Positions 35,895 to 44,139 of a stretch of 64,000 nucleotides of DNA are shown piece after piece. Source of the DNA: Lutimaribacter saemankumensis (lineage in GTDB: Bacteria; Pseudomonadota; Alphaproteobacteria; Rhodobacterales; Rhodobacteraceae). The position numbers and the translations under genes were made by a program. The DNA is taken from NCBI RefSeq assembly GCF_900100005.1, contig NZ_FNEB01000002.1, positions 1 to 64,000 of the forward strand, in the 5' to 3' direction. The stretch's first letter is position 1. Each line of letters opens with the position of its first letter. The notes under the pieces were generated by a model, which did not search any database, was not told the DNA's origin, and saw nothing but the letters and a program-made list of their open reading frames with translations.

Positions 35895-37070
35895 ATGACA
35901 CAGACATCGCAAACCGGCCTCAGCAATTCCGATATCGTCGCCCTGACCGAATGGCGCAGGATGCTGCATCGGCATCCCGAATTGTCGGGCCAGGAGGCCG
36001 GGACAGCGGCACGCGTTGTCGAAATGCTTGGCGCCACACGGCCCGACAGGATCGTCACCGGGCTTGGCGGGGATGGGGTGGCCGCGACATATGACAGCGG
36101 AAAGCCCGGCCCCCATGTGATGCTGCGCTGCGAACTGGATGCCCTGCCGATCGAAGAGATCAGCGATGCGGCCCACCGGTCGACGGTGTCCGGCGTGGCC
36201 CATCTGTGCGGGCATGACGGGCACATGGCGCTGTTGGCGGGGATGGCGCGGCTGCTGGGCCGGCAACGGCCGTCCCGCGGGGCGGTGACGCTGATGTTCC
36301 AACCCGCCGAGGAAGACGGCGCCGGGGCGGCGCGCGTCGTCGCCGACCCGCGCTTTGCCGAGATGCGCCCAACCCATGCCTTCGCCATACACAACATGCC
36401 GGGGTTCCCCCTTGGGCATGTCACGCTGGGCGATGGGCCGGTCATGTGCGCATCGCGCGGGATGCGGGTGGTTCTGAGCGGGCGCACCTCACATGCGTCA
36501 GAGCCGGAAAAGGGCGTTTCGCCCATGCAGGCGCTGGCCCTGCTGATGCCGCGCCTTGCCGCTCTCAGCCATGGCAGGCCGGAAACCGACCCGGATTTCA
36601 CCCTGGCCACCATCTGTCACGCCCGTCTGGGCGAACCGGCCTTTGGCGTGGCACCGGGCGAGGCCGAGCTGTTCGTGACGCTGCGCAGCCTGCGGGACGA
36701 CCGGATGGCGCGCCTGGTCGCGGATGCCGAAGATATGGTTCGCGAGGTCGCGGATCGAAACGGTCTTTCGGTCGCCATCGACTATGACGACGTTTTCGTG
36801 ACGACCGAAAATTCCGCGAAAGCCACAGAAATCGCGCGCAAGGCGCTGGACCGGATCGGCATGTCCCATGACGCCTCCGGCTTGCCCTTTCGCCCGTCCG
36901 AGGATTTCGGCCGCTTCGGCGGCGAATGCGAACTGGCGATGCTGTTTCTGGGCTCGGGTGTCGATCATCCGGCCCTGCACAACCCGGATTTCGATTTCCC
37001 CGACGACCTGATCCCGATCGGCACCCGGATTTTCGCTGCCATCGTCGCCCAAGTGATGCGCGAAGGCTGA
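35895..37070 (+). CDS. M20D family amidohydrolase (hippurate/N-acyl amino acid hydrolase-like)
   Basis: This 391-residue di-metal peptidase-like enzyme has the family start RRMLHRHPELSGQE, the metal-binding segment AHLCGHDGHMALL near residue 98, the EEDGAGAARV general-base region (FQPAEEDG) and a lid dimerisation domain. M20D enzymes hydrolyse N-acyl amino acids, hippurate or IAA-amino acid conjugates. It stands alone between the arsenic cassette and the LysR gene, with a tandem repeat in its upstream region. The exact substrate is unknown. Confidence 0.85.
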   Translation: MTQTSQTGLSNSDIVALTEWRRMLHRHPELSGQEAGTAARVVEMLGATRPDRIVTGLGGDGVAATYDSGKPGPHVMLRCELDALPIEEISDAAHRSTVSGVAHLCGHDGHMALLAGMARLLGRQRPSRGAVTLMFQPAEEDGAGAARVVADPRFAEMRPTHAFAIHNMPGFPLGHVTLGDGPVMCASRGMRVVLSGRTSHASEPEKGVSPMQALALLMPRLAALSHGRPETDPDFTLATICHARLGEPAFGVAPGEAELFVTLRSLRDDRMARLVADAEDMVREVADRNGLSVAIDYDDVFVTTENSAKATEIARKALDRIGMSHDASGLPFRPSEDFGRFGGECELAMLFLGSGVDHPALHNPDFDFPDDLIPIGTRIFAAIVAQVMREG

Positions 37071-37088
37071 CACGCACGCGCCGCCCTG

Positions 37089-37113
37089 CTATCAAAATCC
37101 TGGATAGCGATAG
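37089..37113 (+). promoter_or_regulatory. Possible LysR autoregulatory site
   Basis: CTATC (37089-37093), GATAG (37103-37107) and GATAG (37109-37113) cluster just upstream of the LysR start. They are the same half-sites found in the perfect GATAG-N7-CTATC site in front of fdsG, but in the reverse arrangement. A plausible lower-affinity autoregulatory site. Confidence 0.35.
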
Positions 37114-37122
37114 GGGTTTTCG

Positions 37123-38025
37123 ATGATACGGCAATTGGAGATGTTGCTGGCCCTGGCCAAGGAACAGCATTTCGGGCGCGCTGCCGAAAAGCTGGGCATT
37201 ACTCAACCCACGCTGTCGAGCGGTATCAAGCAGCTGGAGGACCAGTTGGGTATCAAGCTGGTCCTGCGCGGATCGCGCTATGGCGGATTGACGCCCGAAG
37301 GACAGCGCGCCCTGGTCTGGGCCCGCCAGATCGTCGGGGACACGCGGCGCCTGCGCGACGAGATGCGCGCCGTCCGCGAGGGTTTGTCCGGGCATCTGCG
37401 GCTTGCGGTCATTCCCACTGCACTGACATGGGCCGCGCGCCTGACCACCACCTTTGCCGAGGCGCATCCAAACGTGTCTTTCACGGTCATGTCGCGGTCA
37501 TCGGTCGAAATCCTGGACCTTTTGGAAAACCTCGATGCGGATGCCGGCATTTCCTATCTCGACAACGAACCGCTGGGGCGCGTTTCGCAGGCGCCGCTCT
37601 ATCGGGAACATTATGCCTTTGTCTGCCGGTCGGATCATCCGCTGGCCGGGCGTGCGCATGTGGCCTGGTCCGACCTGGGCGATACGGCGCTTTGCCTGCT
37701 GACGCCAGACATGCAGAACCGCCGCATCATCAACCGCAACTTCATGGAAGCCGGCGTTGCGCCAAAGGCCCGTATCGAAAGCACGTCGACCATCGTTCTG
37801 GCCGCGTCGGTGATCAACGGAGGGCAGGCAACGATTCTACCTTACGAGCACGCTGCGTTCCTTGCGCAGGGCCATGACCTGACCGTCGTGCCCATCGACG
37901 AGACCCGTGGCGCCCCTGCAGTGGGCCTGATCGCCCCCTATCAGGAGCCGCAGACACCGGTTCTGGTGGCCCTGTTCCGCGTGGCGGGGCGGATTGCGAC
38001 AGGTGAGAGTCTGCAGGCGACATGA
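37123..38025 (+). CDS. LysR family regulator of the formate dehydrogenase operon
   Basis: This 300-residue LysR-type regulator has an N-terminal winged HTH (HFGRAAEKLGITQPTLSSGI, residues 17-36) and a periplasmic-binding-protein-like effector domain from about residue 92. It lies 89 nt upstream of fdsG in the same direction, as does the fds regulator of Cupriavidus necator (FdsR). A perfect OxyR-like motif begins within its last codons. It probably activates fds expression in response to formate; the effector is inferred. Confidence 0.88.
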   Translation: MIRQLEMLLALAKEQHFGRAAEKLGITQPTLSSGIKQLEDQLGIKLVLRGSRYGGLTPEGQRALVWARQIVGDTRRLRDEMRAVREGLSGHLRLAVIPTALTWAARLTTTFAEAHPNVSFTVMSRSSVEILDLLENLDADAGISYLDNEPLGRVSQAPLYREHYAFVCRSDHPLAGRAHVAWSDLGDTALCLLTPDMQNRRIINRNFMEAGVAPKARIESTSTIVLAASVINGGQATILPYEHAAFLAQGHDLTVVPIDETRGAPAVGLIAPYQEPQTPVLVALFRVAGRIATGESLQAT

Positions 38026-38040
38026 TAGAGAAACTCTATC
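38024..38040 (+). promoter_or_regulatory. OxyR-like LysR binding site in front of fdsG
   Basis: GATAG-N7-CTATC is present as a perfect 17-bp inverted repeat (GATAGAG, AAA, CTCTATC). This is the ATAG-N7-CTAT architecture of LysR/OxyR class sites. It spans the end of the LysR gene and lies 74 nt upstream of the fdsG start, in activator position. Confidence 0.7.
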
Positions 38041-38054
38041 GACCGACGAAATTA

Positions 38055-38074
38055 TGATATTGAATAGCATATCA
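38055..38074 (+). promoter_or_regulatory. Second inverted repeat in the fdsG promoter region
   Basis: TGATAT (38055-38060) and ATATCA (38069-38074) form a perfect 6-bp inverted repeat with an 8-nt spacer, 40 nt upstream of fdsG and just downstream of the OxyR-like site. It may be the activation half-site of the LysR protein or belong to another regulator. No convincing -35/-10 pair was found. Confidence 0.4.
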
Positions 38075-38114
38075 ATGCGGCGCAGAACCCTCTTGTTGAG
38101 CAAGGGAGAAGCCA

Positions 38115-38606
38115 ATGCGCCCGACGGCCGCCGCCACCGTTCCCGAGCATGTGCTGGAAGACAGCGCAGCCCGCATCCTGACCGAGCTTGAAGGGCTCGA
38201 AGGTCCGCTTTTGCCGATCCTGCACGCGCTGCAGGCGGAATTCGGCTTCGTCCCGCAGCAGGCCGTGCCGTTGATCGCGGAACGCCTGAATATCAGCCGC
38301 GCCGAAGTGGCGGGCGTGATTTCGTTCTACCATGATTTCCGCGCGGCACCTTCGGGACGCCGCGTGGTGCGTGTCTGCCGCGCCGAGGCGTGCCAATCGA
38401 TGGGTGCAAACGCACTGGCGGACCGGCTGCAGGAAAAGCTGGGGATTGGCTGGGGCGAAACCACACCGGATGGCGGCGTGACGCTGGAAGCCGTCTATTG
38501 CCTGGGCCTGTGCGCCTGCGCGCCGGCCGTTCAGGTCGATGGCGAACTGCTGGGCCGCGCTGACATGGCCCGGATCGAAGACATCCTGTCGGAGGTGGCG
38601 GAATGA
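38115..38606 (+). CDS. fdsG: NAD-dependent formate dehydrogenase gamma subunit
   Basis: This 163-residue protein is homologous to NuoE, with a thioredoxin-like [2Fe-2S] domain. The helical N-terminal part (LLPILHALQAEFGFVPQQAV) is followed by the cluster ligands: Cys in CRAEACQSMGAN and in YCLGLCACAP. It passes electrons between FdsA and FdsB in the soluble molybdenum formate dehydrogenase. An AAGGGAGAA site precedes the ATG. The stop overlaps the start of fdsB by 4 nt. Confidence 0.93.
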   Translation: MRPTAAATVPEHVLEDSAARILTELEGLEGPLLPILHALQAEFGFVPQQAVPLIAERLNISRAEVAGVISFYHDFRAAPSGRRVVRVCRAEACQSMGANALADRLQEKLGIGWGETTPDGGVTLEAVYCLGLCACAPAVQVDGELLGRADMARIEDILSEVAE

Positions 38607-40129
38607 AGATCTACCTTCCACGCGACGCTGCAGCCAAGGCCCTGGGCGCCGAGCGTGTTGCAGACGCGATCATGGCCGAAGCCGACAAGCGCGGCGTCGA
38701 TGTCACGCTGGTGCGCACCGGCACGCGCGGCATGATCTGGCTGGAACCGCTGGCCGAGGTCGAAATCGACGGCGTGCGCCATGGCTTTGGCCCGATGCTG
38801 GCCAGCGATGTGCCCGCACTGTTCGACGACCCGGCCAGCCATCCCCGCGCCCTTGGCCCGGTGGATGAACTGGACTGGATGAAACGCCAGACCCGCCTGA
38901 CCTTTGCCCGCTGCGGCGTGATCGACCCGCTGTCGCTGCCGGATTACGAGGCGCATGGCGGGCTTGCCGGCCTGCGCCGCGCCATCGCGATGACCGGGCA
39001 GCAGATCGTCGACGAGGTCAAGACCAGCGGCTTGCGCGGGCGTGGCGGCGCGGGCTTTCCGACGGGGATCAAGTGGCAGACCGTGCATGACGCGCAGGCA
39101 CCGCAGAAATACATCGTCTGCAATGCCGATGAAGGCGACAGCGGCACCTTCGCCGACCGCATGATCATGGAGGGCGACCCCTTTACCCTGATCGAGGGCA
39201 TGGCGATCGCGGGTCTGGGCGTCGGCGCGACACGCGGCTATGTCTACCTGCGCAGCGAGTATCCCGACGCCATCGCCGTGATGACCGAAGCAGTACGGAT
39301 CGCGCGCATGGCCGGCGTTCTGGGTGATGACGTTTTGGGTTCCGGCCGCGCGTTCGACATGGAGATACGCACCGGCGCCGGCGCCTATGTCTGCGGCGAG
39401 GAAACCAGCCTTCTCAACAGCCTCGAAGGCAAGCGCGGGGTGGTCCGCGCCAAGCCGCCGCTGCCCGCGCTAGAAGGGTTCCTGGGCCGGCCGACGGTGG
39501 TGAACAACGTGATCAGCCTGGCGACCGTTCCGGTGATCCTTGAAAAGGGCGCGCAGCATTACGCAGATTTCGGCCTCGGCCGGTCGCGCGGCACGGTCAC
39601 GCTGCAGATCGCGGGTAACGTCAAACGCGGCGGCCTGTTCGAAACCGCCTTTGGTATCACCCTGGACGAGGTGGTGAACGACCTGGGCGGTGGCTCGGCT
39701 TCGGGCCGCCCCGTCAAGGCGGTGCAGGTGGGCGGACCGCTTGGCGCCTATCTGCCGGCATCGAAATTCGACGCGCCGCTGGGGTACGAGGAACTGGACG
39801 CCGAAGGCGGGCTGCTGGGCCATGCCGGGCTGGTCGTGTTCGACGACAGCGCCGACATGCTGCGGATGGCCCGCTTTGCGATGGAATTCTGTGCCATCGA
39901 ATCCTGCGGAAAATGTACGCCCTGCCGCATCGGTGCGGTGCGCGGCGTCGAAACGATCGACCGGATCGCCCAGGGCGATGGTGGTGCGGTCGAGCTGCTG
40001 ACCGATCTTTGCGAGACCATGAAAGAAGGCTCGCTTTGCGCACTGGGGGGCTTCACCCCCTTCCCTGTCATGTCCGCTCTGACGCATTTCCCAGATGAGT
40101 TCGCGACCGCGAAGGAGGCCGCAGAATGA
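38603..40129 (+). CDS. fdsB: NAD-dependent formate dehydrogenase beta subunit
   Basis: This 508-residue NuoF-like subunit has a short N-terminal thioredoxin-like extension, the NADH-binding GRGGAGFPTGIKWQ motif near residue 147, an FMN-binding CGEETSLLNSLEGKRG region near residue 263, and the [4Fe-4S] ligands in ESCGKCTPCRIG near residue 433. It reduces NAD+ with electrons from formate. It is coupled to fdsG and fdsA by 4-nt overlaps. Length and motifs agree with Rhodobacter capsulatus and Cupriavidus necator FdsB. Confidence 0.95.
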   Translation: MKIYLPRDAAAKALGAERVADAIMAEADKRGVDVTLVRTGTRGMIWLEPLAEVEIDGVRHGFGPMLASDVPALFDDPASHPRALGPVDELDWMKRQTRLTFARCGVIDPLSLPDYEAHGGLAGLRRAIAMTGQQIVDEVKTSGLRGRGGAGFPTGIKWQTVHDAQAPQKYIVCNADEGDSGTFADRMIMEGDPFTLIEGMAIAGLGVGATRGYVYLRSEYPDAIAVMTEAVRIARMAGVLGDDVLGSGRAFDMEIRTGAGAYVCGEETSLLNSLEGKRGVVRAKPPLPALEGFLGRPTVVNNVISLATVPVILEKGAQHYADFGLGRSRGTVTLQIAGNVKRGGLFETAFGITLDEVVNDLGGGSASGRPVKAVQVGGPLGAYLPASKFDAPLGYEELDAEGGLLGHAGLVVFDDSADMLRMARFAMEFCAIESCGKCTPCRIGAVRGVETIDRIAQGDGGAVELLTDLCETMKEGSLCALGGFTPFPVMSALTHFPDEFATAKEAAE

Positions 40130-43023
40130 AGGATTTCATCATCCCCGACGATCGCGACATGGGCACGCCCGCGTCGAAATCGGATGTCATGATCACGCTT
40201 GTCGTGGACGGGATCGAAGTAACCGTACCCGAAGGCACTTCGGTCATGCGCGCAAGCGCCGAGGCCGGCATCCAGGTGCCCAAGCTGTGCGCGACCGACA
40301 GTCTCGAGGCGTTCGGCTCCTGCCGGCTCTGCGTGGTGGAAATCGAAGGACGGCGCGGCACGCCGGCCTCGTGCACGACGCCGGTGACCGATGGCATGGT
40401 GGTGCACACGCAATCGAACAAGGTGCGCAAGATCCGCAAGGGCGTGATGGAGCTCTATATCAGCGACCATCCTCTCGATTGCCTGACCTGCGCGGCCAAT
40501 GGCGATTGCGAATTGCAGGACATGGCGGGCGCCGTGGGCCTGCGCGACGTTCGGTACGAAGCCCCCGAAGGCGGTGCGCTGGCCAACCACTTCGAGGCGC
40601 GCAACACCAGCGGCGAGGCCAATCCCGAATGGCTGCCCAAGGACGACAGCAACCCCTATTTTACCTATGATCCCGCCAAATGCATCGTCTGCAATCGCTG
40701 CGTGCGCGCCTGCGAAGAGGTGCAGGGCACCTTCGCGCTGACGATCGACGGGCGCGGCTTCGACAGCCGCGTGTCGGCGGGCAGTTTCGGTGACGATTTC
40801 CTGAACTCCGATTGCGTCAGCTGCGGGGCCTGCGTGCAGGCCTGCCCCACCGCGACGCTGCAGGAGAAATCGGTGATCGAGCTTGGCACGCCCGAACGTT
40901 CTGTCGTGACGACATGTGCGTATTGCGGTGTCGGCTGTTCGTTCAAGGCTGAACTGAACGGCGACCAGCTGGTGCGCATGGTGCCTTACAAGCACGGCAA
41001 GGCCAATCGCGGCCATTCCTGCGTCAAGGGCCGGTTCGCCTATGGCTACGCCACCCACCGCGACCGCATCCTGAACCCGATGATCCGCGACAGCATCGAC
41101 CAGCCCTGGCGCGAGGTCAGCTGGGACGAAGCGATCACCTTCGCCGCCCAGCGCATGCGCGGCCTGCAAGAGACATACGGCCAGAAATCCATCGGGGTCA
41201 TCACCTCGTCGCGCTGCACGAACGAGGAAACATTCCTGGTGCAGAAACTGGCACGCGCGGTGTTCGGCAACAACAACACCGATACCTGTGCCCGCGTCTG
41301 CCATTCACCGACCGGTTACGGCCTTGGGCAGACGTTCGGCACCAGTGCAGGCACCCAGGATTTCGACAGCATCGAACACTCGGATGTGGTCATCGTGATC
41401 GGCGCGAACCCGACGGACGGGCACCCCGTTTTCGGCAGCCGCCTGAAAAAGCGCCTTCGCCAGGGTGCGCGGCTGATCGTGATCGACCCGCGCCGCATCG
41501 ACCTGGTCAAGGCACCGCACACCCGCGCCGCGCATCACCTTGCGCTGCGCCCAGGCACCAACGTGGCCGTCGTGACGGCGCTGGCGCATGTGATCGTGAC
41601 CGAGGGCCTGTTCGACGAGGCGTTCATCCGCGAACGCTGCGACTGGGACGAATTCCAGGATTACGCCGCTTTCGTCAGCGAAGCGCGCCACAGCCCGGAA
41701 GCCACGGAGCTGCTGACCGGCGTACCCGCGTCCGAGCTGCGCGCCGCAGCGCGCCTGTTCGCGACCGGCGGCAACGGCGCAATCTATTACGGCCTGGGCG
41801 TGACCGAGCACAGCCAGGGCTCGACCACCGTTATGGGCATCGCCAACCTTGCCATGCTGACCGGCAATATCGGCCGCCCCGGCGTGGGCGTGAACCCGCT
41901 GCGCGGCCAGAACAACGTGCAGGGCAGCTGCGACATGGGCAGCTTCCCGCATGAATTGCCCGGCTATCGCCACGTCAAGAACGCCGATGTGCGCGAAGTG
42001 TTCGAAAGCCTGTGGGGCGTTGCGATCGACCCCGAGCCGGGCCTGCGCATCCCCAACATGCTGGACGCCGCCGTCGAAGGCACGTTCAAGGGGCTTTACT
42101 GCCAGGGCGAGGACATCCTGCAATCGGATCCCGATACCAAACACGTGGCGGCGGGCCTTGCGGCGATGGAATGCGTCATCGTGCATGACCTGTTCCTGAA
42201 CGAAACGGCCAATTACGCGCATGTTTTCCTGCCCGGCTCGACCTTCCTGGAAAAGGACGGCACCTTCACCAATGCCGAACGGCGGATCAACCGCGTGCGC
42301 CGCGTGATGGCCCCGCGCAACGGATATGCCGACTGGGAAATCACGCAGCTTCTGGCAAACGCCATGGGGGCGGGCTGGCACTACGCCCACCCGGCCCAGA
42401 TCATGGAGGAAATCGCCGCCACGACCCCGTCTTTCGCCGGTGTCGATTATGCCCTGCTCGAAGAAAAGGGCAGCGTGCAGTGGCCCTGCAACGACGCACA
42501 CCCCGAAGGCACGCCGCTGATGCATGTGGATGGCTTCGTGCGCGGCAAGGGACGGTTCATCGTGACGGAATACGTGGCGACGGACGAAAAGACCGGCCCG
42601 CGTTTCCCGCTGCTGCTGACCACCGGGCGCATCCTGTCGCAATACAACGTGGGCGCCCAGACACGGCGCACGGAAAACGTGGTGTGGCACGATCAGGACG
42701 TTCTGGAAATCCATCCACATGACGCTGAAAACCGCGGCATCCGGGATGGAGACTGGATCAGGCTGGCCAGCCGGTCGGGCGAAACCTCGCTGCGGGCCAA
42801 GATCACCGACCGGGTCAGCCCCGGCGTGGTCTATACCACCTTCCACCACCCCGACACGCAGGCCAACGTGATCACCACCGACTTTTCCGACTGGGCCACC
42901 AACTGCCCGGAATACAAGGTGACCGCGGTGCAGGTCAGCCCGACCAACGGGCCTTCGGAGTGGCAGGAGGATTACACCGCGCTGGCCGAACGGTCGCGCC
43001 GCATCCTGCCGGCAGCCGAGTGA
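40126..43023 (+). CDS. fdsA: NAD-dependent formate dehydrogenase catalytic alpha subunit
   Basis: This 965-residue molybdoenzyme oxidises formate to CO2. In order it has a [2Fe-2S] domain (Cys55, Cys66, Cys69, Cys83), a His-Cys [4Fe-4S] site (HPLDCLTCAANGDC), two ferredoxin-type [4Fe-4S] motifs (CIVCNRCVRAC and CVSCGACVQAC), a proximal cluster (CAYCGVGC) and the bis-MGD domain. The molybdenum ligand is a normal cysteine in RVCHSPTGYG (Cys392, with His393), not selenocysteine. Tail motifs for cofactor binding (GETSLRAKITDRVSPGVVYT) are intact. It sits between fdsB and fdhD in the canonical operon. Confidence 0.96.
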   Translation: MKDFIIPDDRDMGTPASKSDVMITLVVDGIEVTVPEGTSVMRASAEAGIQVPKLCATDSLEAFGSCRLCVVEIEGRRGTPASCTTPVTDGMVVHTQSNKVRKIRKGVMELYISDHPLDCLTCAANGDCELQDMAGAVGLRDVRYEAPEGGALANHFEARNTSGEANPEWLPKDDSNPYFTYDPAKCIVCNRCVRACEEVQGTFALTIDGRGFDSRVSAGSFGDDFLNSDCVSCGACVQACPTATLQEKSVIELGTPERSVVTTCAYCGVGCSFKAELNGDQLVRMVPYKHGKANRGHSCVKGRFAYGYATHRDRILNPMIRDSIDQPWREVSWDEAITFAAQRMRGLQETYGQKSIGVITSSRCTNEETFLVQKLARAVFGNNNTDTCARVCHSPTGYGLGQTFGTSAGTQDFDSIEHSDVVIVIGANPTDGHPVFGSRLKKRLRQGARLIVIDPRRIDLVKAPHTRAAHHLALRPGTNVAVVTALAHVIVTEGLFDEAFIRERCDWDEFQDYAAFVSEARHSPEATELLTGVPASELRAAARLFATGGNGAIYYGLGVTEHSQGSTTVMGIANLAMLTGNIGRPGVGVNPLRGQNNVQGSCDMGSFPHELPGYRHVKNADVREVFESLWGVAIDPEPGLRIPNMLDAAVEGTFKGLYCQGEDILQSDPDTKHVAAGLAAMECVIVHDLFLNETANYAHVFLPGSTFLEKDGTFTNAERRINRVRRVMAPRNGYADWEITQLLANAMGAGWHYAHPAQIMEEIAATTPSFAGVDYALLEEKGSVQWPCNDAHPEGTPLMHVDGFVRGKGRFIVTEYVATDEKTGPRFPLLLTTGRILSQYNVGAQTRRTENVVWHDQDVLEIHPHDAENRGIRDGDWIRLASRSGETSLRAKITDRVSPGVVYTTFHHPDTQANVITTDFSDWATNCPEYKVTAVQVSPTNGPSEWQEDYTALAERSRRILPAAE

Positions 43024-43028
43024 CCGCC

Positions 43029-43850
43029 ATGACAAACCGCGCACATAAATCGCTTGGCGGGCTGTCGGTTCAATCCGGCGGGCAGCGCGCGGTCACACGC
43101 GCCCTGCCGCAGGAAGTGCCCGTGGCGCTGGTCTTTGACGGCACGACGCAGGCCGTCATGATGGCCAGCCCGAGCGACATAGCGGATTTCGCCCATGGCT
43201 TTGCCCTCAGCGAGGGGCTGATCGACAGCCTTGAGCAGGTCGAAGACTTCGAGGAAATCACGCATGACCGCGGCATCGAAGCCCGGTTCTGGCTGCGTGG
43301 CGAAAGTGGCGCTGCGCTGAAGGACCGCCGCCGTGCGATGCTGGGCCCGGTGGGGTGCGGATTGTGCGGGATCGATAGCCTCGATGCCGCGCTGCGCGCC
43401 CTGCCCCGTCTGCCCGACGACGCCATGCGCCTGACCCGCGCCGAGGCCGCCGGCGCCACCGACGCGCTGCGCGACCACCAACCCCTGCATGACCGCACTC
43501 GCGCGGCCCATGCCGCCGGGTTCCTTGTGCCCGGACAGGGTATCACCGTCGCGCGCGAGGACGTCGGCCGGCACAATGCGCTGGACAAGCTGATCGGCGC
43601 GCTGGCGCGTGAGGGCATCGACCCGGGCACCGGCGCCTTCGTCATCACCAGCCGCGTGTCCGTCGACATGGTGCAGAAGACCGTGATCGCAGGCGCGCCC
43701 GTGCTGATCGCCGTGTCCGCCCCGACCGCACTCGCGGTGGACATGGCGGAAAACGCCGGGCTGACCCTGGCCGCATTCGCGCGCGGCGACGGGTTTGACC
43801 TTTACGCCCATTCCCACCGCATCACCGATGGAGATACCGATGTCGCCTGA
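43029..43850 (+). CDS. fdhD: Formate dehydrogenase accessory sulfurtransferase FdhD (FdsC)
   Basis: This 273-residue protein has the FdhD pattern, including GFALSEGLIDSLEQV, the Cys motif GCGLCGID near residue 117 and VAREDVGRHNALDKLIGA near residue 184. FdhD/FdsC sulfurates and binds the molybdenum cofactor before insertion into the formate dehydrogenase. The ATG at 43029 lies 5 nt after the fdsA stop; the frame is open further upstream but overlaps fdsA. Its end overlaps fdsD by 11 nt. Confidence 0.93.
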   Translation: MTNRAHKSLGGLSVQSGGQRAVTRALPQEVPVALVFDGTTQAVMMASPSDIADFAHGFALSEGLIDSLEQVEDFEEITHDRGIEARFWLRGESGAALKDRRRAMLGPVGCGLCGIDSLDAALRALPRLPDDAMRLTRAEAAGATDALRDHQPLHDRTRAAHAAGFLVPGQGITVAREDVGRHNALDKLIGALAREGIDPGTGAFVITSRVSVDMVQKTVIAGAPVLIAVSAPTALAVDMAENAGLTLAAFARGDGFDLYAHSHRITDGDTDVA

Positions 43851-44055
43851 CAAGCTGACCATGATGGCGAACCAGATCGCCACCTTCTTCAAGTCGCAAC
43901 CAGACGCGGACAGGGCGGAACGCGTGGCCGCGCATATCAACGATTTCTGGGAACCCCGCATGCGCGCGCAACTGGCCGAACACGCCGCGCAGGGCGGCGC
44001 GGGGCTCGATCCGCTGGTCATGGCTGCGATGGATCACATCCGCGTCCCGGCCTGA
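43840..44055 (+). CDS. fdsD: Formate dehydrogenase delta subunit
   Basis: This 71-residue protein begins MSPDKLTMMANQIATFFKSQ and continues with AAHINDFWEPRMRAQL, the signature of FdsD. FdsD is a small subunit needed for active FdsABG, probably for cofactor insertion or assembly. The chosen ATG overlaps fdhD by 11 nt; longer in-frame starts lie deeper in fdhD. It is the last gene of the fdsGBACD operon and is followed by hairpins before the convergent dctM. Confidence 0.9.
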   Translation: MSPDKLTMMANQIATFFKSQPDADRAERVAAHINDFWEPRMRAQLAEHAAQGGAGLDPLVMAAMDHIRVPA

Positions 44056-44085
44056 ACGGCCTTTCCCGCGTCCATCCTTCATCTT

Positions 44086-44139
44086 GCCCCAAATACTCGG
44101 GGTGAATTGGCGCGCAGCGCCAAGAGGGGCAAAGCCCCT
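44086..44139. repeat. fdsD-dctM convergent spacer: dispersed-type sequence plus two hairpins
   Basis: The spacer contains CATCTTGCCCCAAATACTCG (44088-44107 region). From memory, similar strings recur next to genes in many Rhodobacteraceae genomes. Two hairpins follow: TTGGCGC/GCGCCAA at 44107-44123 (3-nt loop) and AGGGGC/GCCCCT at 44125-44139 (AAA loop), the second reaching the dctM stop codon. They probably separate the convergent transcripts. The dispersed-repeat identity is a recollection and needs a genome search. Confidence 0.45.
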
